Shown here: positions 41,517 to 51,402 of the stretch, piece by piece
Layout: each line of letters begins with the position of its first letter
Numbering within the stretch: the first letter of the stretch is position 1
Assembly (NCBI GenBank): GCA_964639895.1
Contig: CAZXEJ010000001.1
Coordinates: forward strand, 145,337 to 209,336
Reading direction: 5' to 3'
Length of the DNA stretch: 64,000 nt
From: CAZXEJ01 sp964639895
GTDB lineage: Bacteria; Desulfobacterota_D; UBA1144; Nemesobacterales; JADFKM01
The notes under the pieces: model-generated
What the model saw: only the letters and a program-made list of their open reading frames with translations
Told to the model about the DNA's origin: nothing
Databases searched by the model: none
Position numbers and translations under genes: made by a program

Positions 41517-44278
41517 CTGCTCTGCCCCCTCAACATGAGCGCACTCGCCGCGACAAGCCCGACGAAGACGGCCGCAAGGGCCGCCAAGTCGCCCAGATAG
41601 GCGGCGGGCGACAGGCCCTTGGTAAACGACGCAACCGATATGCGGAGAAAGTACGTGGTGGGAAATATGTAGGAGAAGACTCGACCTCCCCCCTCGAGGG
41701 CGGCCACAGGCGAGAGCAAGCCGGAATACTGGAACGACGGTATCAGCGTGAGTATCACCGTGGCCAGGTTGCTTGCCACCTGAGTGCGGGTCCAGGTGGA
41801 GACGAGGAGACCTACGCCGGTGGCGCAGAACGCAAAGAGCACCGCCCCCGCCGCGAGCCCCGCGAAACTGCCCTTGAGCGGCACACCGAACACCCCTACG
41901 ACGAGCACGGTCAGCACCAGGAAGACCAGGAAACTCACCACGGCGTAGGGTATCTGTTTCCCCAACAGGAACTCCACCCGCGTGAGCGGCGTGGCGTGGA
42001 AGTTTACTATGCTGCCCATCTCCTTCTCCCTCACCACGGCGGCCGCCGTGAGCATGGCGGGAATGATGATCAACACCACGGCCACCAGACCCGGCACAAA
42101 CGACAGCCTGCTGGTGCGGGAGGGGTTGAACCAGAACCGCGTCTCGACGGAAGAGACCGGAGGACCGGTCCTTCGTCTTGCGTCCCGGGCGGCCAGCGAG
42201 GCGAGGTAGCGTCGGTGCAGGAGCTGCGTGTAGCCCAGTGCCGTCTGGGCGCGGTAGGGCATCGTGCCGTCCAGGAACACGCCCACCTCGGCCGGCCTGG
42301 ACCCCTTCTTCAGCCTCTTGCCGAAACCGTCCCTTATGACGAGACCCACCCTGACCTTGCCGCTGCGGAACAGGGCCTCGAGCTCGGCGTCGTCGGCGAC
42401 GACGGCCGCCTCGTCGAAATACCTCGAGGCGCGGAATTGCTCCAAGTACTCTCTGCTCTCGGGGCTGTGGTCGAGGTCGAGGACGGCGTAGGGAAGGCGC
42501 TCTATGTCCATGCTGAGTCCGAAGCCGAATATAAGCATCAGAATGACGGGGATGAAAAGGGCCGAGAACATCCGGAACGGGTCGCGCACCACCTCGAGAC
42601 CCTCGCGCCACACGACGGCGGCCAGTCTCTGGAGACTGAAGTACCGTGCGGACGCCCCGTCCCGGCCGGGGCCGTCCTCACCCGCCGGAAGCTCGGGGCC
42701 GTGCCCGCGGGGCGCCTCGCCGCCACTGCGCTCCAGGTCCCCGCTGATGTAGGCGATGAACGCCTCGTCCATCGTCCGCGCACCCACACGCTCCATGAGG
42801 CGCCTCGGCGCCTCGCACGCCAGCATCCGGCCCTCGTTCATGAGGGCCACCCTGTCACAGCGCAACGCCTCGTCCAGGTAGTGCGTCGAGACGAACACCG
42901 TCGTACCGTGCCCGCGCGACAGCTCCATTATGTACTGCCAAAACCTGTCCCGCGCCACAGGGTCCACGCCCGATGTCGGCTCGTCCAGTACCAATATGCG
43001 GGGCCTATGGATGGTGGCCACGGCAAGCGACAGCCTCTGCCGCACCCCAAGCGGCAGGCCCTCGGCCCGCCGCCCGGCCACCTCCTCCAGCTCGAAATGG
43101 TGGAGCAACGCCCTTACTCTGGCCTCGATCTCCGAGGGCGGAACGTCGAAGAGCCTCGCGTGGAGACGGAGGTTGTCCTCCACGCTCAGCTCGCCGTAGA
43201 GCGAGAAGGTCTGGCTCATGTATCCCAGGCTGCGACGGAATCCGATGTCGTTCGGATCCAGGCTGCGGCCGAACACGAGCGCCGTCCCCTCGGTGGGGGT
43301 GAGCAACCCCGTCACCATCTTCATCGTGGTCGTCTTGCCGCTCCCGTTAGGGCCAACGAAGCCGAAGATCTCCCCCTCGGCTATGGTGAAGTCCACGCCG
43401 TCGACCGCCACGAAAGGGCCGAACCGCTTCGTCAAACGGCGCGCCTCGATGGCCACGGCTCCACCTCGGGGAGGCCGGCCGGGGCGGGTATCCACGGGGC
43501 GGCGCTCCGCCCCCCTCTCGGGGGAAAGGAGTCTCACGTACGCCTCATCAAGTGTCGAGGCCCCCGTCTCGTCCTTGATCGCGCGCGGCGGCCCCTGAGC
43601 CAGCAGACGGCCGCCCTCCATGAAGTACAGCCAGTCGAACCCCTCGGCCTCGTGCATGTACGAGGTGGCGACGAGCACGGTCATCTCGGGGTCGCTCCTG
43701 CGGGCGGCGGCCACGATCTCCCAGAACTGTATCCTTGAGAGCGGATCTATCCCCGTGGTCGGCTCGTCCAGTACGAGGATACGCGGGGAGTGGACGAGCG
43801 CGCAGCACAGGGCGAGCTTCTGCTTCATCCCGCCCGATAGACGCCCCACGCGGCGACGGGCGAACGGCAGCAGCCCCGTAGCATCTAGCAGAGCCTCGGC
43901 CCTCGCTCTCCTGCGGCAGGAGGGAACGCCGAAGAGGCGTCCGAAGAACATCATATTGTCCCACACCGTGAGCTCAGGGTAGAGGTTCCCACCGAGCCCC
44001 TGTGGAACGTACGCCAGACGCCACGCCACGCGGGACCGCTCCTCCGCCCGCGAGAGGTCGCACCCCAGGACGGTGATACGCCCGTGTTGCAGTCTGCGGA
44101 CACCGGCAATCAGCCCGAGAAGCGTGGACTTTCCCACGCCGTCGGGCCCTATGAACCCTACGACCGACGAGGGGGGAACCCGCAGATCGATCTCCGAGAG
44201 AACGGTCTTTCGGTTGTAGTTGTGCGTAACCCCTTCGACTGTGACGACGAACCGACCGCCGGCACCGTGGCCGCTCAT
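41513..44278 (-). CDS. ABC exporter fusion: two ATPase domains plus ABC-2 permease (RbbA/YhiH-like)
   Basis: 921 residues. ATPase 1 (about 10-235): Walker A GPDGVGKST, signature RLSGGMKQKLAL, Walker B ILVLDEPTTGID. ATPase 2 (about 275-500): Walker A GPNGSGKTT, a degenerate signature LPLGVRQRLSLAV in place of LSGGQ, Walker B ILVLDEPTSGVD. The permease domain (about 550-920) contains LFIPVILMLIFGFGLSMDI, VVREKEMGSIVNFHATPLTR and further helices. Domain order and length match E. coli RbbA. The ATG at 44278 overlaps the hlyD stop in ATGA and was preferred over an ATG 18 bases upstream. Confidence 0.93.
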   Translation of the reverse strand: MSGHGAGGRFVVTVEGVTHNYNRKTVLSEIDLRVPPSSVVGFIGPDGVGKSTLLGLIAGVRRLQHGRITVLGCDLSRAEERSRVAWRLAYVPQGLGGNLYPELTVWDNMMFFGRLFGVPSCRRRARAEALLDATGLLPFARRRVGRLSGGMKQKLALCCALVHSPRILVLDEPTTGIDPLSRIQFWEIVAAARRSDPEMTVLVATSYMHEAEGFDWLYFMEGGRLLAQGPPRAIKDETGASTLDEAYVRLLSPERGAERRPVDTRPGRPPRGGAVAIEARRLTKRFGPFVAVDGVDFTIAEGEIFGFVGPNGSGKTTTMKMVTGLLTPTEGTALVFGRSLDPNDIGFRRSLGYMSQTFSLYGELSVEDNLRLHARLFDVPPSEIEARVRALLHHFELEEVAGRRAEGLPLGVRQRLSLAVATIHRPRILVLDEPTSGVDPVARDRFWQYIMELSRGHGTTVFVSTHYLDEALRCDRVALMNEGRMLACEAPRRLMERVGARTMDEAFIAYISGDLERSGGEAPRGHGPELPAGEDGPGRDGASARYFSLQRLAAVVWREGLEVVRDPFRMFSALFIPVILMLIFGFGLSMDIERLPYAVLDLDHSPESREYLEQFRASRYFDEAAVVADDAELEALFRSGKVRVGLVIRDGFGKRLKKGSRPAEVGVFLDGTMPYRAQTALGYTQLLHRRYLASLAARDARRRTGPPVSSVETRFWFNPSRTSRLSFVPGLVAVVLIIIPAMLTAAAVVREKEMGSIVNFHATPLTRVEFLLGKQIPYAVVSFLVFLVLTVLVVGVFGVPLKGSFAGLAAGAVLFAFCATGVGLLVSTWTRTQVASNLATVILTLIPSFQYSGLLSPVAALEGGGRVFSYIFPTTYFLRISVASFTKGLSPAAYLGDLAALAAVFVGLVAASALMLRGQSR

Positions 44279-45228
44279 CTCGTCCCTTGAGGCCATGGAG
44301 CGTCCTTCCGTACTCTGATGTAGGCGACGCCGGGCATCCCGGCCTTGAGGCGCTCGTCCACCCTCGCCCGTAGCGCCACCTTCACACGGAATACCAGACG
44401 CGCCCTCTCCTCTTTGGTCTCAACCTCTTTGGGGGTGAACTGGGCCCGAGGCGATACGAACGTCACTTCGGCCGGCAACGGCAGCTCGGGTAATGCGTCG
44501 AGGACGATGCGCGCCTCGGCCCCCAGCCGCAGCCGCCCGGCGTCCCTCTGGGAAAGGAAGATCGTCATGTACATGGAGTTGCGGTCGAGCAGCGTAAGCA
44601 CACGACCGCCCGGGGGCACCACCTCGCCCGGCTCGGCCAGCCTGTAGAGCACCACGCAGTCGCAGGGTGCCTCGAGAATCGCATCCTCGAGCACGGCCTC
44701 CATGTAGTCCACCCTCGCCCGCGCGGCCCCGAGCTCGGCCCGCGCCCTATCGACCGCCGAGAGCGCGGCCGAGTAGGTGTCGCGGGCGGTCTTCTCCCTA
44801 GTGCGGGCCCTGTCCAGGACGTCGACAGGCGTCACACCCTTGCTCACCAGCTTCTCGATGCGCCCCAGGTCCCGCTCGGCCAGATGGAGCTCGGCCAGAC
44901 TCTTCTCCACCATCGACTCGGCCCGCCGGAGGGCCTTCTGCGCCGAGGCGACCTCCGCCTCGGCCCCCCTGAGGCGGGCACGGGCCTCGGCGTCGTCCAG
45001 ACGCGCCACCACCTCCCCCTTGGCTACCGCGTCACCCTCTCTCACCGACACCTCGACGAGGCGGCCGCCGTACTTGGTCGCAAGGTCCACCTCGGTGGCC
45101 TCGAGGCGGCCGTTGCCCCACACGATACCCTCCGGCAGCGGGGGCTTCCTGCCCCTCCACCACATGGCGGCCGACACAGCCACCAACAGGGCCAGAGCTG
45201 TCCACGCGATCTTGAGTCTGAGGCTCAT
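44275..45228 (-). CDS. HlyD-family membrane fusion protein (YhiI-like)
   Basis: 317 residues: one N-terminal membrane helix (AWTALALLVAVSAAMWW), a biotinyl-lipoyl barrel (GRLVEVSVREGDAVAKGEVV, ARLDDAEARARL), a coiled-coil hairpin (residues 95-185) and C-terminal beta domains (APCDCVVLYRLAEPGEVVPP). It links an inner-membrane exporter to an outer-membrane channel. First gene of the hlyD-rbbA-yhhJ-type operon, with ATGA overlaps at both junctions. No TolC gene is in the operon; a TolC homologue is encoded at 53.4 kb. Confidence 0.92.
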   Translation of the reverse strand: MSLRLKIAWTALALLVAVSAAMWWRGRKPPLPEGIVWGNGRLEATEVDLATKYGGRLVEVSVREGDAVAKGEVVARLDDAEARARLRGAEAEVASAQKALRRAESMVEKSLAELHLAERDLGRIEKLVSKGVTPVDVLDRARTREKTARDTYSAALSAVDRARAELGAARARVDYMEAVLEDAILEAPCDCVVLYRLAEPGEVVPPGGRVLTLLDRNSMYMTIFLSQRDAGRLRLGAEARIVLDALPELPLPAEVTFVSPRAQFTPKEVETKEERARLVFRVKVALRARVDERLKAGMPGVAYIRVRKDAPWPQGTR

Positions 45229-46191
45229 CACACCATCACCTTGTGCGTCTGAGAAGGAACCCGCCGCCCCGAGGGGCGCCCCGTCGTGAAGAGTAGCACG
45301 CCCCGCACACCCGGCCCCACTCTATAGTAACGAACGGACGGTCTCCTGCAAAGGGAGCCCCGGAGGCAAGCCCCTTGCAACCGCCTTCCCCTCACCAGAC
45401 CGCAAGCGCCACCACTGGCGGCTCCGAATCCCCCGCAGCCTCCCCCCCCGGCACCCCATGGGTATGCACCCCTCCCGCGAAGGCGGTATCGACCACAAAG
45501 TGCGGTACCCACACCGGCAGCATCCTCTCCCGCAGCCGCACCCTCCAGGCCGGATGCAAAAAGCCCTCTGCCTTCCTCTACCTCCATACAGCCCCCAACG
45601 TCGTTGACCTCCGCACCATCCCACCTTCTCCCTTTCGCCCTGCATCGCTCATCGCCAGCTCACCCCCCTCGGCGGAGGACGACACCCCGCCCGCTCCGTG
45701 CCCGAGCCGCCCCACTACCGCTCCCTACTCCGTCATTGGGCGACCGACTTCGAGGTGGGAGAGCCTTACGTACGTAAGACAGTGCGCACGCGTGGAAGAA
45801 CGCGTAAGGCTGGAAGTGGAAGAGGAACAGACCGTATACGCACGATGATGCACTGCGATGCCCATCCCTCCAGGCTGAAATCCACCGCCGGAGAGAGAGC
45901 CTCTTTGGAACCGTCGGAGACGGCATTAAAATTCACTTAGAGGCCTGCCCGCAGCGTCTGCGGGCGTGCACCGCGGACCGGTGGGGACTCGTGGAGGAGC
46001 CCCCTGTTGGACCCACGCAGCTTACTCTCGCCCCCGCACCCCGAGCGTTCGGTGAAGCGGAGCGAGGCGTGCAGGGGGGAGGGACAGCCGGGTAGAGAAT
46101 CGCCGCAGACAAGGCACACCGTTCCGCCGAGGTTGAGTGACGCATCGGGCCGGCCTTGCAGGCCGCAAATGCACAACGAGGGTTCAAGACC
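45229..46191. other. 0.96-kb spacer without recognisable gene
   Basis: Pyrimidine-rich in the first half. Translations of its open frames are low-complexity and match nothing I know. A perfect 8-bp hairpin GCCCGCAG-CGT-CTGCGGGC lies at 45947-45965, without a T run. Otherwise nothing is seen. Confidence 0.5.
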
Positions 46192-47433
46192 ATGCCGCAC
46201 AGGGTTCTCGTCTATCTATACGTCGGAGCACTTGCCGTTACGGCCCTGGTTTTCGTCGTGCAGGGCATCAGATGGGGCAGGAGCCTCAAGGCCGTGCCCG
46301 AGACGGGAGAGAGCCTGGACTACCGCTTCTGGCCCCCGCCGCTGTTGCGAGGTGCCATAGGAATGTTGGCCGTCTTGCTGGTGGCGCCGTTTCTCTACTT
46401 ATCGATCACAAGGCCGAACGCAGGTATCCTGCACAATCCCGCCATCCTGCTGGTGGGGCTGTTTTTGGCCATAGGGGTGGGAGTGCTCGCCTCGGCGCTC
46501 GTTGCGGCCAAGCGCAAATCCCGACGCGGGCGACTTGTCCTCGAGACGCCCCGGCCCGCCGCGGGCCGCACGCTGAGGGGTCGCTACGAGCTCCCCTATG
46601 CAGCCGGAACCGGCAAGCCCGTGCGCATCCAGCTCGTACTCCAGAAGGTGCGCCTCATCAAAGGGAGTCGAAGCTCCTCCGTAACGGAGGAAGTCGTCTG
46701 GAAGGCGAGCGACGACGTCTACCCCCAGCCCGGCGGCGTCACCACCATACCGTTCGCCTTCGACATACCCTCCACTCTCCCTCCCTCCACCGAGTGGGAA
46801 GGCGGCGAGCGCTACGAATGGATTCTGGTGTTCGACGGGAAACCGGTCGGGGGACGCAGGAAGGTGGCGGTGCGCATCGCGCCCCCGCCCGAACCGGCAG
46901 CGGATGTCGGCGATGAGGCCTCCCCGCGACAGACGGGGGGGGAGCCGCCCCTACGGCCCGAGGCCGCGGCCGGCGGTGCCGGGCAAAGCCCCTGGCTCTC
47001 GTTGCTGGGAAGCGCGTTCGTGCTCGGATTCGTACTCGTTATGTGGTTCGCCATCGCCGGCGAGGGCAGGCCGTGGCTCGACCTGAGACACACGCTGCCC
47101 CCGCTGCTTGCGAAGGGGGCCGTGGTGCTGGCCGTCTTCGCCGTGCCGGTACTCGCCGTAAGGAGGGCCCTCCTTTCCAGGAAAGGCGACGCGCCGGCCG
47201 GCCGCGGCGGCGTCCTCAAATTGGTGCTCGCGGCGGATGCGGTGTTCATGGTTGGGGTCGGCTTTCTGGTCTACATGTATGCAGCGGGCGGCCACCGGAT
47301 GAACGAGATGTTCGACAAGGTGGAATCGGCCGCCAGGTGGTTCACTGAGGGAGTGCTCGGGATGTTCGTCATCCTGGGTGCAGTGGGAGTCGTGCTGTCG
47401 TTGGCATCGGTCCTGAGGGGCAGGAGCGCATGA
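46192..47433 (+). CDS. Membrane protein of unknown function with an extracytoplasmic-type beta domain
   Basis: 413 residues. Helices near 5-24 (LVYLYVGALAVTALVFVVQG), 55-75 and 85-110 precede a soluble beta domain (about 120-250) with GRYELPYAAGTGKPVRIQLV and PFAFDIPSTLPPSTEWEGGE, an arrestin-like look. A Pro/Glu linker is followed by three or four further helices. Similar architecture occurs in proteins associated with DUF3592, the domain of the next gene, but I cannot name a family. GAGGG lies nine bases before the ATG. The two genes are 292 bases apart on the same strand. Confidence 0.7.
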   Translation: MPHRVLVYLYVGALAVTALVFVVQGIRWGRSLKAVPETGESLDYRFWPPPLLRGAIGMLAVLLVAPFLYLSITRPNAGILHNPAILLVGLFLAIGVGVLASALVAAKRKSRRGRLVLETPRPAAGRTLRGRYELPYAAGTGKPVRIQLVLQKVRLIKGSRSSSVTEEVVWKASDDVYPQPGGVTTIPFAFDIPSTLPPSTEWEGGERYEWILVFDGKPVGGRRKVAVRIAPPPEPAADVGDEASPRQTGGEPPLRPEAAAGGAGQSPWLSLLGSAFVLGFVLVMWFAIAGEGRPWLDLRHTLPPLLAKGAVVLAVFAVPVLAVRRALLSRKGDAPAGRGGVLKLVLAADAVFMVGVGFLVYMYAAGGHRMNEMFDKVESAARWFTEGVLGMFVILGAVGVVLSLASVLRGRSA

Positions 47434-47725
47434 GCGGCCGAGCCGGGAGTAGTGAAAGAGGGGCGGCGAGGCTCCACCCCCCTTGTAAGGCCGGAACGGC
47501 TGCGGAGAGCCCACGACGGCGGCCGCGCGGCTGGCAAGCCCCGGCTGGGAGGGGGAACGAGGGCGGCACCGAGCCCCCCCATAACGCAGGCCGAGAGCGG
47601 AAAAGACCAAGGCCGTGCCGCTACATCTGGAAAGGCGTCGGTGCCGTCAGGCGGCGCAACGAACCCCCAGCCGAGGGGTGGGAATCGACACGCCGGAGGC
47701 AACCCGGCCGACAAGGCGATCGGAC

Positions 47726-48376
47726 ATGTCGAAGAGATACCGCACAAAGAAGAAGAACCTCAACCTGTTCCATTACCTCTCGGCCGCCATAATGGCGCTT
47801 GCCCTGGCCATCGCCGGCTACAACCTCGTTCCCCTGCGATGGCCCAAGACCAGCGGCCGCATTCTGGAAAGCCGCGTGGAATACGAGAGCCCATCCTTCG
47901 AGACAGTTGCCTACATAGTCCACGTCCGCTACACCTACGACGTGGACGGTCGTACGTACCATGGCAGCAGGGTGTGGCGCACGATGAGCATCCACCCACT
48001 CTCCGCCGGCACGGCCCGCGCCATCGCGGCCCGCTACAAGCCGGGCCGCGAGGTGGAGGTCCGCTACAACCCCGACGACCCGGCCGAAGCCGTCCTCGAG
48101 GCCCGCATCCCCCACGCGTTATGGCTCTATGTAGGGTTCGGTGCATTGCTGCTCCTCTTTACCGAGATCATACAAAGCGCACACCGCACGCCGCAGGGCA
48201 GGCTGTGGCGATGGAGCTCGAAAGCGGGGTTGGCGGTACTGGTAGGGTTGCTCGTGCCGCTGAGCTGGATCCTGTATTTCGTATTCCGTGTTACTGGAAG
48301 GGGCGGCCGGAGCAGGCGGGACGGCGCCGCCCGCGGACCATGGCCGCCGTGGAGCGACCGGCGACGGGGTTCCTGA
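47726..48376 (+). CDS. DUF3592 membrane protein
   Basis: 216 residues: basic N-terminus (SKRYRTKKKNLNLFHYL), helix near 17-36, a beta domain typical of DUF3592 (SGRILESRVEYESPSFETV, YIVHVRYTYDVDGRTYHGSR, YKPGREVEVRYNPDDPAEAV), then two helices (LWLYVGFGALLLLFTEII and LAVLVGLLVPLSWILYFVF) and a basic tail. Function unknown. The ATG at 47726 was chosen because upstream codons are low-complexity; the ribosome site is weak. It is probably functionally linked to the preceding membrane protein. Confidence 0.8.
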   Translation: MSKRYRTKKKNLNLFHYLSAAIMALALAIAGYNLVPLRWPKTSGRILESRVEYESPSFETVAYIVHVRYTYDVDGRTYHGSRVWRTMSIHPLSAGTARAIAARYKPGREVEVRYNPDDPAEAVLEARIPHALWLYVGFGALLLLFTEIIQSAHRTPQGRLWRWSSKAGLAVLVGLLVPLSWILYFVFRVTGRGGRSRRDGAARGPWPPWSDRRRGS

Positions 48377-49252
48377 GGAATAGTCCGCACGCCCACCCGG
48401 CCCCACCGGTGGCGGGGTTCTTATCACGCCGCCGCTTAGCGTAACCCCCCTCACGCCAAGCCCCACTTCCCGGCGAGTAGCGGGGGCGGCCCCGGCTCGT
48501 GCTTGCCATCCATATGTGATTGCTCGAATGATGGCTCGTCCCCCCCGACCGGGTCTGGTCGCGCCCGTGTATACAACAGGCACACGGTCACGAGTCACGC
48601 CCGCCCTTCCCTACGGAGCAAGCCACCAGAGACACAAATCCGCACGGGCGCAGCGTCTCGGTCAAGGGGCGCTGGGGTCGATCAAACCGCTACTACCCGG
48701 CATGAGAAGAGGCCATCGTTCCCTTCTGATCCCGCCTGATGAAGAGAGAAACCGATCCAAACCCCTTTTACACCGCGGAAAGCCTGAGGGATACAAAGTC
48801 GTCCTGCGGTGAGGTACACACCACCCCCACAAGAAGAGGGCCGGAAGGCGCCGTGGAAGAGAAGCGCGAGGCGCAAGCGCCTTCGGCGGGCCACGGTGAG
48901 GATTGAACGTAAAAGCGGACGGAGGCGACTTGCACCCACATGCACTCCACACGAAGACAAAGAGGGAGGAACCATCGCCCTTCTACCAACCGGTCACCGG
49001 CCTGGACCGACCGACACCCGGCGGCACGATGGGGTTCACCCCCCAAGACGACAAGAAGAAAGCACACCATGGGGTAACCGCAATACCCACCCGGCCGCCC
49101 GTCCATTCCACGGGTCCAGGGGCGCCACAGGGAATCCACGGCTCTACGCCGTCGCCCCGGCGCGGGGTGGGCCGCTTTCCACGCCGACCGTGGGCTCTCC
49201 CCAGGAACCGACCCCGCTCCCCACACACTCCCCACCCCTTTACCGCAGTCCG
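48377..49252. other. 0.88-kb spacer without recognisable gene
   Basis: CCCCACC-GG-TGGCGGGG followed by TTCTTAT near 48400-48426 could be a weak terminator for the DUF3592 gene. The remainder shows no convincing coding pattern on either strand. Confidence 0.45.
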
Positions 49253-50299
49253 CTAGGGCTCGAGCACCACCTTGATGGCTCCGTCCTCGCGCCTGTCCAT
49301 GAGCTCGTAGCCGCGGGGCGTCTCTACGAGTGGAAGCCTGTGGGTTATGATGAGGGTGGGATCGATCTTGCCTTTCTCCACGAGCGGCGTGAGCTTGGGA
49401 ATGAACGCCTTGGCCGGGCACACGCCGCCCCGAAGGGTGAGGTCCTTCAGGTAGAAATCAAGCATCGATACCCGTACCGGCGCAGGGTAGAAGCCGGCGA
49501 ACCCTACACGGCCGCCCGGCTTGGCCACATCGATCGCCGTCGAGAGCGTCTCCTCGCTCCCCACGCACTCGAGCACCACGTCGACGCCGAGCCCTCCCGT
49601 GAGCTCCTTGATGCGCTCGACGACGGATTCGCGGCGGGAATTGACGGCGACATCGCACCCCATCTTGGCGGCCACCTCCAGCCTGTCGTCGTGATGGCCC
49701 ACCGTCACGATCATCGACGGGCCGAACAGCGCGGCCGAGGCCGTGGCGAACAGCCCTATCGGGCCGTCGCCCAGGACGGCGACCGTATCGCCGGGCCTTA
49801 TGCCGGCCCACTCGGCGCAGGCGTACCCCGTAGAGAGCACATCGCCGAGGAACAGCGCCTGCTCGTCGTCCACCCCCTCGGGCACCCTCTCCAGTGTACC
49901 GTCGGCGAAGGGGACGCGAACAAATTCGGCCTGGCCCCCGAACAGGTTGCCGAAATCCTTGCCGAAACCGAAACAGCCTCCGCCTCCGATGCACGAGGTC
50001 GGCAGGTTACGCCGGCAGAAGTAACACGTGCCGCAGCTGTCCCAAAAGGGGGATACGACGCGGTCGCCCTTCTTGAACAGCTTGACGTCCCGGCCGACCT
50101 CCTCGACGACGCCCATGAACTCGTGTCCGACGACAAAGCCCTCGTCCATCGGTATGCGGCCGCGGTAGAAATGTAGGTCGGATCCGCAGACCGCGCTCTT
50201 TGTGATCCTTAGGATGACATCGGTGGGTTTCTCGATGGAGGGATCGGGTACGCTCTCGACCCTTATGTCCCTGACGCCGTTGTATACTGCTGCCTTCAT
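49253..50299 (-). CDS. Zinc-dependent alcohol dehydrogenase (MDR superfamily)
   Basis: 348-residue medium-chain dehydrogenase. Catalytic zinc ligands: Cys in SAVCGSDLHFYRG and His-Glu in VVGHEFMGVVEEVG. The structural zinc lobe has four Cys in DSCGTCYFCRRNLPTSC. The coenzyme-binding domain has VAVLGDGPIGLFATASAALF. It resembles sorbitol/threonine or formaldehyde-type dehydrogenases acting on an alcohol with NAD(P). The substrate is not determinable. Flanked by gene-free spacers on both sides, it appears monocistronic. Confidence 0.9.
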   Translation of the reverse strand: MKAAVYNGVRDIRVESVPDPSIEKPTDVILRITKSAVCGSDLHFYRGRIPMDEGFVVGHEFMGVVEEVGRDVKLFKKGDRVVSPFWDSCGTCYFCRRNLPTSCIGGGGCFGFGKDFGNLFGGQAEFVRVPFADGTLERVPEGVDDEQALFLGDVLSTGYACAEWAGIRPGDTVAVLGDGPIGLFATASAALFGPSMIVTVGHHDDRLEVAAKMGCDVAVNSRRESVVERIKELTGGLGVDVVLECVGSEETLSTAIDVAKPGGRVGFAGFYPAPVRVSMLDFYLKDLTLRGGVCPAKAFIPKLTPLVEKGKIDPTLIITHRLPLVETPRGYELMDRREDGAIKVVLEP

Positions 50300-51402
50300 T
50301 CCTTAACCCCCCTGGAAAGAGTCTGATCCATCCCATCCCCCCCGATGCGCGGCTCTTCCCACTCCCCCCGGATCCCCCCGCACCGCACTTCCATTCTACT
50401 CGGCCGAGGAAGCAAAATCCACCCCGCCGCGGGCGCCCTCTCAGGACGGTCCCGGCCACGCCGGAGCGCAAGGAGAGGAAAGTTTGAGCCGGAGCCGCCG
50501 GATGGTCCCTCGGGGATGAGGCGCTGGGGGGGCGGGCGCCGGGCACCACCGCCGAGGACGTCGCCCCCATTGGGCAACGAACGATACTCGCAACTTGCTT
50601 CCCCATCACCGCCGCAGCGCCGCAGCGACAGTGAAACCCCTCCGAGTCCGGAAGCCCCGGAGCGGCACGGCCAGACGCAACCCGGGAGGGCTTTCCACAT
50701 GGGACCCCACCCCGAGGGGGTTGCAGCCACCGCCCGACAGGCAAGGCCCCAATCGTGCAGCCCCCCTGGCAGTTAGTGATGAGGCAAAATGAATGCGGGA
50801 AGCACATATGGAAGCCGAACAATTGAGTCGATCGCACTCCCAAAGCTTGGGGGGGTGCGTCGAAGGGGGTGAGAGGCGTCGCACGCCTCCCGCCGCCGCC
50901 ACGGGCCCCAAACCATGGTTTCACATCCCTCCGTCACGGGGCGCCGCAGGTATCACGCATTTCCGATATGTCCCTCCACTCACCCGCTCCCGCGGAGAGG
51001 CACCCCCGGAGAGAGACGTCATGCGCCCCTCACCCCGGGTTATGAGCCGCGTGCACCCACACCCGGCTGTAAGGTCTTTCGAGCCTTCGTTACCCGCAGA
51101 TGTGGCCGCGGAGAATGCGCAAAGCAAGAAACGTCTATCGCAAAAGGGAACTCACAGGGGGCAGGAGGAGCCCACTCAACTGAGACCAATCCACCGGCAA
51201 TCGTCCCAGTGAGAGCGGGTGTTCTCAGGCCGGTCACCATGTTTGCAGCCCCCTCCATGCATGGGGCGCTTTTACACGCAGGAGCTCTTGGCGCGCCACC
51301 CGATACCGAGTCCGCATAAACCGTATCCGCCGATAAGGAGAACCCCTACCATGAGAGATACAGGACGTGCGGAAAGCAAGCGCCGGCGGTGTTTCCTAGG
51401 CT
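50300..51402. other. 1.1-kb spacer without recognisable gene
   Basis: Open frames on both strands give low-complexity translations with no family resemblance. The first part is very GC-rich; from about 50760 the base composition drops, which may mark the edge of the lower-GC block to the right. Confidence 0.5.

Noticed and set aside
48395..48430. Intrinsic terminator after the DUF3592 gene
   Set aside because: The stem has a bulge and only a broken T stretch follows; kept as a weak possibility in the spacer entry, not as a terminator.
48768..49421. 217-codon minus-strand frame in the spacer before ADH1
   Set aside because: It runs into the ADH1 coding region out of frame, has no family resemblance and its codon pattern does not look selected.
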